64,000 nt of DNA from Leptolyngbya sp. KIOST-1 (GTDB lineage: Bacteria; Cyanobacteriota; Cyanobacteriia; Phormidesmidales; Phormidesmidaceae), in the NCBI RefSeq assembly GCF_000763385.1, contig NZ_JQFA01000002.1, positions 1,798,001 through 1,862,000 on the forward strand, given 5' to 3'. The stretch's first letter is position 1. Each line of letters begins with the position of its first letter. Under the pieces are notes generated by a model. The model saw nothing but the letters and a program-made list of their open reading frames with translations, was not told where the DNA came from and searched no databases. This document shows positions 56,777 through 64,000 of the stretch, piece after piece. The translations under genes and the position numbers were made by a program.

Positions 56777-56947
56777 TTAGGACACCGATACCGCCACCAC
56801 CATCAGTCCCACCACCAGCGCCAGCCCTAACCCGCCTAGAATGACGTAGTTGCGCTTCTGCGACGCCGTTGGAGGTTCAGCCTCGTACATTTTGGGCTCG
56901 TTGGCAAAGTTGTTGAGGCGACCGCCCTCTTCGGTGGTGTAAGGCAT
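56777..56947 (-). CDS. Ssl1498-family light-harvesting-like protein
   Basis: 56 aa. The N-terminus 'MPYTTEEGGRLNNFANEPKM' is the hallmark of the Ssl1498 family, and one membrane helix ('YVILGGLGLALVVGLMVVAV') follows. The family is regarded as related to small chlorophyll-binding light-harvesting-like proteins of thylakoids. The conserved HLIP ExxN/R chlorophyll motif is not evident. Start ATG 56947; AAGGA lies about 13 bases before it. Confidence 0.9.
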   Translation of the reverse strand: MPYTTEEGGRLNNFANEPKMYEAEPPTASQKRNYVILGGLGLALVVGLMVVAVSVS

Positions 56948-57053
56948 CGTTAAAGAATCCTTCTTAAAAGTTGACTAACCTTAAGAGAAGGTTACCTGAT
57001 GAGGGCGTCAACTGGGTACCCCATGATCCCCAGGCCCGTCGGCACCCACAGCC

Positions 57054-57842
57054 CTAAATCGCTGCGGAGGCGGGTTGGCGGGGAGCCAGGTCGAGGGCGA
57101 TCGGATTCCCTACCGAGGGGCGCAGCACCTGGGTAGAGAGGCCTTTTTGGGCGATCGCGGCCTGGAGCGCCTGGACATCGCCTACCACCTTGAGCCAGTT
57201 GAGCAGCAGGCCCTGGTAGGTGACTTCGCCAGCATCGGCAGTGGGCAGCACCACCTGAGGCTGCAGCCAGTCCACCAGTTCCAAGGCCGCCTTTTGACCG
57301 CGAATGACCGGCCCCACCAGCGGCAGTGTCAGATCCACAATGGGCGTAATCACCACATCGATAGAGCCTTCCTGCTTCAGGTCGTCCCGGTGAAAACCGT
57401 GGGGCTCGTAGAACAGCGACAGGCCGCTGTTCTGGTCGCGCAGGATATAGCCGTTTTCGACCAGCAGTGGCCCCATGGGGGTGCCAGACACAGCCTTGAT
57501 CGTCACCGACCCGGCCAGGGTATGCGTTTCGCCATGGTCCAGAGCAGTGACCTGACGGTAGCCCAACCCTTCAGCCACCTTGGCCGCGCTGGGTGACCCA
57601 ACCACGGGAATGGCGCGATCGAGCGCCTCCAGGGTAGGCGGGTGGCTATGGTCCTCAAAGCCCTGACTGAGCAAAATCAAATCGATGGCGTCGGGCAGGG
57701 GACGGGGTTGGGGGTGTTCTCCCCTAAATAGCCAGGGCTGCTGGCCAAACACCAGGTCACCCACCAGCCAGGGGTCCACTAAAATGCGCTGCCCACCCAG
57801 GGTCAGCAGCCAGGAGTTACTGTCGAGCCAGGTGACGTCCAT
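57054..57842 (-). CDS. MBL-fold metal-dependent hydrolase
   Basis: 262 aa, UlaG/YtnP-like branch. 'LDSNSWLLTLGGQRILVDPWLV' opens the fold. The HxHxDH motif is changed to 'LLSQGFEDHSHPPTLEAL' (first His replaced by Ser-Gln), and 'YEPHG' and 'LPTADAGE' come later. The changed metal site suggests altered or lost hydrolase activity. Similar cyanobacterial sequences exist by memory; substrate unknown. Confidence 0.8.
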   Translation of the reverse strand: MDVTWLDSNSWLLTLGGQRILVDPWLVGDLVFGQQPWLFRGEHPQPRPLPDAIDLILLSQGFEDHSHPPTLEALDRAIPVVGSPSAAKVAEGLGYRQVTALDHGETHTLAGSVTIKAVSGTPMGPLLVENGYILRDQNSGLSLFYEPHGFHRDDLKQEGSIDVVITPIVDLTLPLVGPVIRGQKAALELVDWLQPQVVLPTADAGEVTYQGLLLNWLKVVGDVQALQAAIAQKGLSTQVLRPSVGNPIALDLAPRQPASAAI

Positions 57843-58013
57843 GGGCAGGGCCTGTGTAGAGAATGAGTGTAGAGGTGCCCCTACAGTGTAACGGATTCTT
57901 TACACTGGCCCAAGATCGGGCCAGCTGAGGCCGAATTACCCTGGACCGGAGCGTCAGGAGGCTGGGGCAATCGGGTGTGGGCAATGGCTGGAATTCGGCA
58001 ATATTCCCTGAAA

Positions 58014-58042
58014 TTGTGCAAATGCGCTGATCCCCGTATAAT
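58014..58042 (+). promoter_or_regulatory. Sigma-70-type promoter of the M23 peptidase gene
   Basis: TTGTGC at 58014-58019, 17-bp spacer, perfect TATAAT at 58037-58042. The predicted start of transcription is about 50 bp before the ATG at 58098. The rest of the 57843-58097 gap holds nothing recognised. Confidence 0.65.
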
Positions 58043-58097
58043 CCTTCATGGTTTGAGATCAGCGTTTGCTGCCGTTTCTCCATCGCTAAGGTCTACT

Positions 58098-58973
58098 ATG
58101 GCCCGTCTGTCTACCAAGCCCTACACCGTGTTGATTACAGCGACCGGGAAGGCTCCGATTACGCTGAGCCTGCGCCCGCTGCCGCTGCTGATAGGGCTGG
58201 GCGTGCTGGTGGGCATTCCCATCGCCTGGATTGGCACCCTGCTCTACCAGAATGTGCAGCTTGCCCAGCGCAACCAGACTCTCTCGGAAACGGCCAGCGA
58301 AGTGCTGATCGAGCTCGACGCCATCGGCAACGAGATTGAGGTGCTCAAGCATCGGGCCGGGTTGCCTGAGAACCAGGCCGAAAGCCCCCGCCGCCCCGAC
58401 GAGGAGAAGACTCTCCCCCGCGGTGGCGTTGCCGAGGCCGCCCCTGCCGAGATGCTGTTTGCCGAGGCCCGGCGGCAGCTGCCCAGTTTGGAGAGAATGC
58501 TTGCGATCGCGATCAAGCCAGCCCTGGAGCAAACCCTGGCGTCTGAGGCCAAGCAGGCGGCGGCTTTCCCCAGCGGCCAGCCGGTGGCGGGCAAGGCCGA
58601 AATCTCGTCGGAATTTGGCCTGCGCCCCAACCCCTTTGGCGCCCGCAGCTACGAAATGCACGAGGGCATCGATTTTGCTGGGCCGGTGGGCAAACCGATT
58701 TTGGCCACCGCCGAGGGAGTCGTGGTCAGGGCCGACTACAACGGTGGCTACGGCAATCACGTCAGAATCGACCACGGCTACAACTACGAAACCCTCTATG
58801 CCCACCTGTCGGCGATCGAGGTCCAAATCGGCGATCGCGTCAAGCGGGGCGACGTTTTGGGCTACCTGGGCAGCACCGGACGCTCCTCGGGGCCACACCT
58901 GCACTACGGCATCTACCGCAACGGGCAGGCCGTGAATCCCCGCTATTATTTGAAGCTTGAGGCACCCAAGTAA
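58098..58973 (+). CDS. M23-family (LytM-type) metallopeptidase
   Basis: 291 aa from ATG 58098. One membrane helix near the N-terminus ('PLLIGLGVLVGIPIAWIGTL'), a short coiled coil, then the peptidase domain (about 175-290). The zinc ligands are present: His188 and Asp192 in 'HEGIDFAGP' and His267/His269 in 'GPHLHYGIY', so it should be active on peptidoglycan cross-links or act as an amidase activator. Membrane-anchored facing the periplasm. aroC follows 116 bp later. Confidence 0.92.
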   Translation: MARLSTKPYTVLITATGKAPITLSLRPLPLLIGLGVLVGIPIAWIGTLLYQNVQLAQRNQTLSETASEVLIELDAIGNEIEVLKHRAGLPENQAESPRRPDEEKTLPRGGVAEAAPAEMLFAEARRQLPSLERMLAIAIKPALEQTLASEAKQAAAFPSGQPVAGKAEISSEFGLRPNPFGARSYEMHEGIDFAGPVGKPILATAEGVVVRADYNGGYGNHVRIDHGYNYETLYAHLSAIEVQIGDRVKRGDVLGYLGSTGRSSGPHLHYGIYRNGQAVNPRYYLKLEAPK

Positions 58974-59089
58974 GTCAGGTCCATGTTCAGCCGTGGAGTT
59001 TCGCCCCTGGGGCACCCCAGTTCCTGAGCTGGACCTGGCATAGTAGGATCGGTAAAACTACCTGAGCCAGCGCTGGCATTACCGAATCT

Positions 59090-60178
59090 ATGGGCAACAC
59101 CTTTGGGCACCTATTTCGCATTACCACCTTCGGCGAATCCCACGGCGGTGGGGTGGGGGTGGTAATAGACGGCTGCCCGCCCCGGCTACCGATCTCCGCT
59201 GAAGAGATCCAGGCGGAGCTAGACCGTCGCCGCCCCGGCCAGAGCAAAATCACCACCCCGCGCAAGGAAAGCGATCGCTGCGAAATTCTCTCCGGTGTTT
59301 TTCAGGGGCAGACCCTGGGCACCCCCATCGCCATTCTGGTGCGCAACGAGAACACCCGCCCCCAGGACTACAGCGAGATGGTGAGCGCCTATCGGCCCTC
59401 CCACGCCGATGCCACCTACGACGCCAAGTACGGCCTGCGCAACTACCAGGGGGGCGGCCGCGCCTCAGCCCGGGAAACCATTGGCCGGGTGGCGGCGGGG
59501 GCGATCGCCAAAAAGATTTTGCAGCAGGTGGCGGGCACCGAAATTCTCGGCTACGTCAAGCGCATTCAGGACCTCGAAGGCACCATTGACCCGGCCACTG
59601 TCACCCTGGAGCAGATCGAGAGCAACATCGTGCGCTGCCCCGACCCCGAGGCCGCCCAGCGCATGATCGACCGCATCGAAGCGGTGCGCGACCAGGGCGA
59701 TTCCATCGGCGGTGTGGTGGAATGCGTAGCCCGGAGTGTCAAGGTGGGGTTGGGCTCCCCGGTGTTTGACAAACTGGAGGCGGAGCTGGCCAAAGGGGTC
59801 ATGTCGCTGCCCGCCAGCAAAGGCTTTGAAATTGGCTCCGGCTTTGCTGGCACCCTGCTTACGGGCAGCCAGCACAACGATGAGTACTATACCGACGAAA
59901 CCGGCACCCTGCGCACCCGCACCAACCGCTCCGGCGGCACCCAGGGCGGCATCGCCAACGGCGAGAATATTATCCTCCGCGTCGCCTTTAAGCCCACCGC
60001 CACCATCCGCAAAGCCCAAAACACCGTCACCAATACCGGCGAAGCCACCGTTCTGGCCGCCCGGGGTCGCCACGACCCCTGCGTGCTGCCCCGCGCCGTG
60101 CCCATGGTCGAAGCTATGGTGGCCCTGGTGCTGTGCGACCACCTGCTGCGCCACCACGGCCAGTGTGAGCTTTTTTAA
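59090..60178 (+). CDS. aroC: Chorismate synthase
   Basis: 362 aa. Last step of the shikimate pathway: makes chorismate from EPSP with reduced FMN. Signatures '[20 protein letters not shown]', '[16 protein letters not shown]', '[20 protein letters not shown]' and '[19 protein letters not shown]' cover all three PROSITE patterns. Operon with the cupin gene 14 bp downstream. Confidence 0.98.
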   Translation: MGNTFGHLFRITTFGESHGGGVGVVIDGCPPRLPISAEEIQAELDRRRPGQSKITTPRKESDRCEILSGVFQGQTLGTPIAILVRNENTRPQDYSEMVSAYRPSHADATYDAKYGLRNYQGGGRASARETIGRVAAGAIAKKILQQVAGTEILGYVKRIQDLEGTIDPATVTLEQIESNIVRCPDPEAAQRMIDRIEAVRDQGDSIGGVVECVARSVKVGLGSPVFDKLEAELAKGVMSLPASKGFEIGSGFAGTLLTGSQHNDEYYTDETGTLRTRTNRSGGTQGGIANGENIILRVAFKPTATIRKAQNTVTNTGEATVLAARGRHDPCVLPRAVPMVEAMVALVLCDHLLRHHGQCELF

Positions 60179-60191
60179 CAGAATCACCGGC

Positions 60192-60533
60192 ATGAAGATC
60201 ACCGACCTCAACCAGGTGGCCGAAGAGGCGGTCTCCCACAACCCGGCGATTAAAAAGCGGGTGCTGCTGCGATCGCACGATCTGCCCCACCTGACCAATT
60301 TCTCCCAGGCCCACTTTGCCCCCGGCCAAATCGCCAACGGCCACAGCCATAGCGATATGGCCGAAGTCTTCTTTGTAGAGTCGGGTCACGGCACCATCAC
60401 CGTCAACGGCCAACCCTATTCCCTCACCCCCGGCACCTGTATTGCGGTCGAACCCGGCGAGCACCACGAAGTCGCCAACACCGGCACCGAAGCCCTCGTG
60501 CTGACCTACTTCGGACTTCGCACCCAGGGGTAA
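60192..60533 (+). CDS. Small cupin protein
   Basis: 113 aa single cupin. Metal-binding residues are visible in 'GQIANGHSHSDMAEVFFVESG' (motif 1 HxHx...E) and 'EPGEHHEVANTG' (motif 2 His). Likely a metal-dependent isomerase, dioxygenase or sensor; substrate unknown. It starts 14 bp after the aroC stop and is probably cotranscribed. Confidence 0.88.
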   Translation: MKITDLNQVAEEAVSHNPAIKKRVLLRSHDLPHLTNFSQAHFAPGQIANGHSHSDMAEVFFVESGHGTITVNGQPYSLTPGTCIAVEPGEHHEVANTGTEALVLTYFGLRTQG

Positions 60534-60728
60534 GCCTCGTTGCCTGTCAAAACCGAAATCTAAGCTAGTACCCTGCGGCACAAGTCAGCCAACGGTTCCT
60601 GAAACCTGAAACCCAGCACCTGAAACCCTCAGCAACGGTTGCCCTATTTTTGACAACCCGTACTAGGGCTTTGCTGGGACGACCTTCTCGCAGAGCACGG
60701 CTCCACGCCCACCCATCTACCCACCCAC

Positions 60729-61715
60729 TCACCCACTCACCACCCCCGCCGCAAACACCCGCCCAATTACCTCTTCCACGGGCGGATCGCTAACGGTCAA
60801 ATCCTGCACGTCCAACTCTCCCAGGAGCTGGCTCACGGTCTGGGTCAGCACCTCGCGATGCACGATCAGCCGGGCGGTGCAGCCCTCCAGGGATTCCAGC
60901 TCCCCGTAGCGGCGGAGGACATCGGCGTCGCAGGGGGTGGACAGGTCCACCGTGACTTCCCGGTAGGGGGCAAAGCGATCGAGCAAACCCTCCAGGCTGC
61001 CGTCATAGATCAGCCGCCCCTGGTAGATCAGCAGCACCCGCTGGCACAGGGCTGTGATATCAGCCATGTAGTGGCTGGTCAGTAAAATGGTGGCCTGGTA
61101 GCGGCGGTTGTAGTCCCGCAGAAACTCGCGCACCGCCACCTGAGCGTTGACATCCAGGCCCAGGGTCGGTTCGTCGAGAAAGAGCACCTGGGGACGGTGC
61201 AGCAGGGCTGCCATCATCTCAGCCTTCATGCGTTCCCCCAAAGACAGCTTGCGCACCGGCTGAGCAAGCTTACCCTGAAGGGCCAGCATCTCGGTTAGCT
61301 CATCGACCCGGTAGCGAAATTCTTTGTCTGAAAGACCATAGATAGCCGCGTTGATGCGCAGCGAGTCGAGGGCAGGTAAATCCCACAGCAGCTGCTGCTT
61401 TTGCCCCATTACCAGGGTAATGTCCTGCAAAAATTCGGCCCGGCGCTGAAAGGGCACCTGGTCACCAACCCGCACCATCCCTCCAGAGGGATGAATCAGC
61501 CCGGTCAGCATTTTGAGGGTGGTGGTTTTACCAGCCCCGTTTGGCCCCAAAAAGCCAACGATTTCCCCCGGCTCAATGTGAAACGAGATCGACTGCACCG
61601 CCTCCACCATGCGGTACTGACGGCGCAAAAAGTGTCGCAGGGTCCCCCCCAACCCTGACTCTTTGATCGCTACAGGATAGCGCTTACTGAGCTGCTCGAC
61701 GGTGATGCTAGGCAT
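60729..61715 (-). CDS. ABC-2-type ABC transporter ATP-binding protein
   Basis: 328 aa from Met 61715. Walker A 'GPNGAGKTTTLKML', signature 'LSLGERMKAEMMAALLHRP' and Walker B 'VLFLDEPTLGLD' show an active ATPase. N-terminal 'HFLRRQYRMVEAVQSISFHIEPGEI' and the C-terminal extension resemble exporters with separate ABC-2 membrane genes. No permease lies downstream within the window, so its partner is encoded elsewhere. A C-rich tract follows the stop. Confidence 0.93.
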   Translation of the reverse strand: MPSITVEQLSKRYPVAIKESGLGGTLRHFLRRQYRMVEAVQSISFHIEPGEIVGFLGPNGAGKTTTLKMLTGLIHPSGGMVRVGDQVPFQRRAEFLQDITLVMGQKQQLLWDLPALDSLRINAAIYGLSDKEFRYRVDELTEMLALQGKLAQPVRKLSLGERMKAEMMAALLHRPQVLFLDEPTLGLDVNAQVAVREFLRDYNRRYQATILLTSHYMADITALCQRVLLIYQGRLIYDGSLEGLLDRFAPYREVTVDLSTPCDADVLRRYGELESLEGCTARLIVHREVLTQTVSQLLGELDVQDLTVSDPPVEEVIGRVFAAGVVSG

Positions 61716-61886
61716 GGAAATGGGCGACGGTTGACGGCGAAAAGAAACCCGGACGGGAGGTCTGGCCCCTGGCAGCCCTCTGGACTTCACTCTACCGCCA
61801 ACTGAGGCCTGCGAGCATGGCCACCGCCCAGCCCCTTGCCGCCCTCGGTACAAACGACCTGGGGTGAACAGCCCGCCCCAGGCCCA

Positions 61887-62018
61887 GGCGCGCCATCAGT
61901 TTCAGCTAAAAACCTGGGCAATTTAATGCCTTGCCACGTTCGCCCCCAAACCACCGCCTAGGGGCTGCAACCCTTGATTCTCAAGCTATCCGAGGCTGAA
62001 TTATTCCCAGCCCCGGGT
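61887..62018. mobile_element. MITE-like element M1, copy 4 (degenerate)
   Basis: About 132 bp. Aligns by eye to copy 2 from GGCGCGCCATCAGTTTC through TGCCTTGCCACG, CCCAAACCACCGCCTAG, GGGCTGCAACCCTTGATTC to the end AGCCCC. The right end leads into CTAG 62019-62022, which contains the TAG stop of the carotenoid-protein gene. Confidence 0.7.
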
Positions 62019-62462
62019 CTAGCCGACGACGCGGCGCAAGAAGTGAAGCCGCTCATTTAACCCCATGGTATTGAGCCGAGCCAGCAGGGTCTGGGTTCGG
62101 GTAGAACCATTCTGGCAGGTCGCCAGGGGCAGACGGCTGGCGGGCATCAGATGAAAAAGCCGGTGCCAGAAGGCCAGCTTCATGTTGGGGTTGAGCCCCC
62201 GGTAGGCGTGGGTAAAGCGCGTGTCGGCCCCGGCCAGAATGTCGCGCAGGATGGCCGCCTGGTCCTCGCGATCGACCTGCTGAATCTGACTGAGCAACTG
62301 CTGGACCGCCTGGGAGAAAAGCGCCACCGGGGCAATGGCAGCAAAGGCCTGGCCCAGGGTGTCGTAGGTCTGCCAGAGCACGGCAATCTTACAGTCCACA
62401 TCAACGGCCTCAAAGGCTTGAACGGCTTGCTCAAACTGAAGGCGGACATCTGTAGCGGTCAT
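62019..62462 (-). CDS. Helical carotenoid protein (OCP N-terminal domain alone)
   Basis: 147 aa from ATG 62462 with AGAGGAA upstream. It aligns with the N-terminal domain of orange carotenoid protein. The residues that contact the carotenoid in OCP are in place: Trp30 and Tyr33 (OCP Trp41/Tyr44, 'AVLWQTYDTLGQ'), Trp99 (OCP Trp110, 'KLAFWHRLFHLM') and Arg143 (OCP Arg155, 'FLRRVV'). The C-terminal regulatory domain is missing, so it would be a constitutive carotenoid-binding singlet-oxygen quencher of the HCP type. Its TAG stop lies in an M1 target site. Confidence 0.85.
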   Translation of the reverse strand: MTATDVRLQFEQAVQAFEAVDVDCKIAVLWQTYDTLGQAFAAIAPVALFSQAVQQLLSQIQQVDREDQAAILRDILAGADTRFTHAYRGLNPNMKLAFWHRLFHLMPASRLPLATCQNGSTRTQTLLARLNTMGLNERLHFLRRVVG

Positions 62463-62932
62463 GGTAGGGTTCCTCTGGAGGTTTGTTATAGGCGGAGATG
62501 AAAATGTGACAGCACAGGGCAAGTGCGCTGTCAAACTCGGAGCGATCGCGGGGCGTTAAATCCCCTGCTGTTGGTTGCTAGAGCTAAAACAATGTCTTTA
62601 AAGGTCGAAGCGAAAAAAACGAAGAGGAAAGGGGATCAATTCAATCGACTTTATCGTCATGTTTATATTGATCCCTGCCCTTTTTGAATCAAGAGCGTTT
62701 CTTCCAAGTTTCTTTTGATTTAAAGCTTAGCCAGCCCGCCGTCGCCGCCCATCCTCCCCAAGATGAGAAAAGTTCGTCCAGTTAGGGGATTGTTGCCCGA
62801 GTCACCGCCATTGTCTTTTAAGATTTAGTTACATAGCTAGGCTGCCCAGTTGCAGCGCTGGCTTCTGTAGGGTCAATCCCGTTCAGACGATTGCTTGGAG
62901 TGCTGTTCTCTGGAGTTATGAGGGCAATTCTG
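62463..62932. other. Gene-free stretch between carotenoid protein and bactofilin genes
   Basis: About 470 bp, AT-rich in the middle; it should contain divergent promoters. An inverted repeat GGGATCAAT...ATTGATCCC (62632-62640 / 62667-62675) followed by CTGCCCTTTTTG is a possible terminator of a small transcript, but the loop is long (26 nt). Confidence 0.35.
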
Positions 62933-63328
62933 ATGTTTAAACGTAAGTCGGCTCCGCTATTGACCTATCTGAGTCAGAAAACGGAGTTTGAAGGGGTGCT
63001 CCATGCCGAAGGCATGCTGCGGGTAGACGGCATTATCCACGGCACCGTCGATATCAAAGGCGATCTCGAAATCTCATCGTCTGGGTTGATTGAAGGGCCT
63101 GAGGTAAGGGCCCAAAACATTGTTGTGCAGGGCGTGCTGAAAGCACGGGTATTTGCCGAGGGCAAGCTCACCCTCAGCCGCACAGCTCGCTTAGAGGGCG
63201 ATGTGGTGGCCGGGGCACTGGAAATAGAGCCGGGAGCCTACTACACAGGTTATATCGAAACCCGGGATGCCAAGTCACTGCCCCCGGCCCGAGAGATGCC
63301 TGAGCTCTACGGCACAACCGAGATCTAG
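62933..63328 (+). CDS. Bactofilin family cytoskeletal protein
   Basis: 131 aa from ATG 62933 (GAGGG 8 bases before); an ATG five codons upstream is possible. The bactofilin beta-helix is evident in the repeated pattern 'FEGVLHAEGMLRVDGIIHGTVDIKG', 'IEGPEVRAQNIVVQGVLKARV', 'LEGDVVAGALEI'. Bactofilins polymerise without nucleotide and organise cell-envelope shape and growth. Its TAG stop lies in an M1 target site. Confidence 0.9.
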   Translation: MFKRKSAPLLTYLSQKTEFEGVLHAEGMLRVDGIIHGTVDIKGDLEISSSGLIEGPEVRAQNIVVQGVLKARVFAEGKLTLSRTARLEGDVVAGALEIEPGAYYTGYIETRDAKSLPPAREMPELYGTTEI

Positions 63329-63475
63329 GGGCTGTGCTCAACTAGCTGCTAAACGCTCGAAACTAAGGGTTACAGCCCCTAGCCTGTCATTTGGGTCGAG
63401 CGTGGCAAAGCTTATAGACCAAGCATTTGGCCACAGAGCATTTGGCCATAATTTGGCCATAATTGATGACGCGCC
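63329..63475. mobile_element. MITE-like element M1, copy 3 (exact CTAG duplication)
   Basis: 147 bp with left end GGGGCTGTGCTCAACTAG and inverted right end GGGCGCGTCATCAATTATG. CTAG flanks both sides exactly (63325-63328, 63476-63479); the left CTAG contains the TAG stop of the bactofilin gene. Right of it a second solo end follows. Confidence 0.8.
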
Positions 63476-63479
63476 CTAG

Positions 63480-63499
63480 GGGCTGTGATCAGTTAGCCC
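63480..63499. repeat. Solo M1 end next to copy 3
   Basis: Reads GGGCTGTGATCAGTTAGCCC between CTAG (63476-63479) and CTAA (63500-63503). The CTAA supplies the stop codon of the small reverse-strand gene that follows. Confidence 0.6.
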
Positions 63500-63655
63500 C
63501 TAATCCCGCATCAGCCAGGTGATGCCTACCAGGGCAATAACCCCCAGCAGCCAGGGCGACGGCACCAGCAGTTGCCCCAGGTGCGGCAAGCTGTCGACCG
63601 CATTGGAACTCACCCAGGCGGCCACCACGCAGATAATCAGGATCACAAGTTCCAC
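63500..63655 (-). CDS. Small two-helix membrane protein, unknown function
   Basis: 51 aa. GTG start at 63655, preceded by AGGAGG ten bases upstream. Sequence 'MELVILIICVVAAWVSSNAV' then a polar turn and 'WLLGVIALVGITWLMRD'; two hydrophobic helices. The strong ribosome site and position directly next to the M1 end support a real gene, though no homologue is known to me. The TAG stop overlaps the CTAA beside the M1 solo end. Confidence 0.6.
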   Translation of the reverse strand: MELVILIICVVAAWVSSNAVDSLPHLGQLLVPSPWLLGVIALVGITWLMRD

Positions 63656-63795
63656 CGCGATCGCCTCCTGGGGGCTAGACCGTTTTCCCTGGCCGCTTTG
63701 TGTAGCTAGAGACAGTTGTAACTTCTGTCTATTATGGCTGGCGATCGCCGTAGTGAGCGATCACCATAGGGACAGATACTGTAGGAGATGGGGCC

Positions 63796-64000
63796 ATGGC
63801 GATCAAGCAGCAACAGTGGGGGGCAATGGGTCTGGTCGCCGGACTGGTCATGGGTGCTGTGGCAGCCCTGCCCACCCTGGCTCAGTCGGCCAACTTCGAA
63901 TCGTTCACCCTCGACGAAGCCACCCCCAATGCCAGCGTTAGTGGCGTCACCAACGGCATTTTTGCCCTGTCCAATATCAGTGGGCGCGATCGCACCGGCA
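63796..64000 (+). CDS. Exported protein, 5' part only
   Basis: At least 68 codons to the window end, no stop. A GGAG site precedes the ATG. Signal peptide 'GLVAGLVMGAVAALPTLAQS' with an AxA-type end, then a Ser/Thr/Asn-rich start of the mature protein ('FTLDEATPNASVSGVTNG'). A periplasmic or outer surface role is likely; the family cannot be told. Confidence 0.7.
   Translation, partial: MAIKQQQWGAMGLVAGLVMGAVAALPTLAQSANFESFTLDEATPNASVSGVTNGIFALSNISGRDRTG

Overview
The window comes from a cyanobacterium of fairly high GC content. Evidence seen directly: psbK next to tgt, an Ssl1498-type light-harvesting-like small protein, a stand-alone orange-carotenoid-protein N-terminal domain, a PCP_red small protein, a group 2 sigma-70 factor, a GUN4-domain cluster, and very many copies of the HIP1 octamer GCGATCGC. 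The style (Leptolyngbya/Nodosilinea-like filamentous cyanobacterium) is an inference. There are no rRNA or tRNA genes, no CRISPR array and no transposase gene. The gene at the right edge is cut by the window end.

Layout. 0.3-19.1 kb is mostly accessory DNA around two housekeeping islands (carB; tgt-psbK). It holds a radical SAM gene, a NERD-zinc ribbon protein, two PIN toxin modules (one with an odd NfeD-like partner), an MNT/HEPN pair, a DUF6883/DUF4926 pair, an AT-rich HTH-ATPase-TOPRIM cassette that looks like a two-component defence system, and a three-gene operon of effector-associated and GUN4-domain proteins. Four copies of one dispersed repeat separate the toxin-antitoxin cassettes between 7.9 and 10.8 kb. 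19.3-37.2 kb carries core functions: CDF metal exporter, Dps, sigma factor, tmk-holB, FHA and cyclic-nucleotide proteins, RMD1, a thioredoxin-TPR protein, moeA, pilD, a transsulfuration enzyme and a uracil/xanthine permease. 37.3-43.8 kb has a cytochrome P450 and two related sensor kinases. 44.2-64 kb holds uvrB, a DUF4058 pseudogene, a glycosyltransferase, MFS-recO, SDR, a phosphoesterase, rpsU, an UvrD/AddB-like protein, an MBL hydrolase, an M23 peptidase, aroC-cupin, an ABC ATPase, the carotenoid protein and a bactofilin.

Mobile and repeat content. Four copies (about 123-250 bp) of one MITE-like element with related ends (GGGGCTGTCATCAATTA / GGGCGTGTCATCAATT) sit at 19.1, 25.7, 61.9 and 63.3 kb. 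Every one starts exactly at a CTAG that supplies the TAG stop codon of a neighbouring gene; one copy lies precisely between two convergent stop codons and carries a second palindromic insert. A different small palindrome, seen intergenically at 29.4 kb, also occurs in frame inside carB beside a G-quadruplex-type tract.

Best candidates for something undescribed: the HTH/ATPase/TOPRIM cassette (10.8-13.3 kb) with twin 21-bp repeats before its regulator, the effector-associated/GUN4 operon (15.8-19.1 kb), the NfeD-like antitoxin candidate (3.6-4.4 kb), and the stop-codon-targeted MITE family. All family assignments are by eye from motifs and memory of the families; no database search was run.
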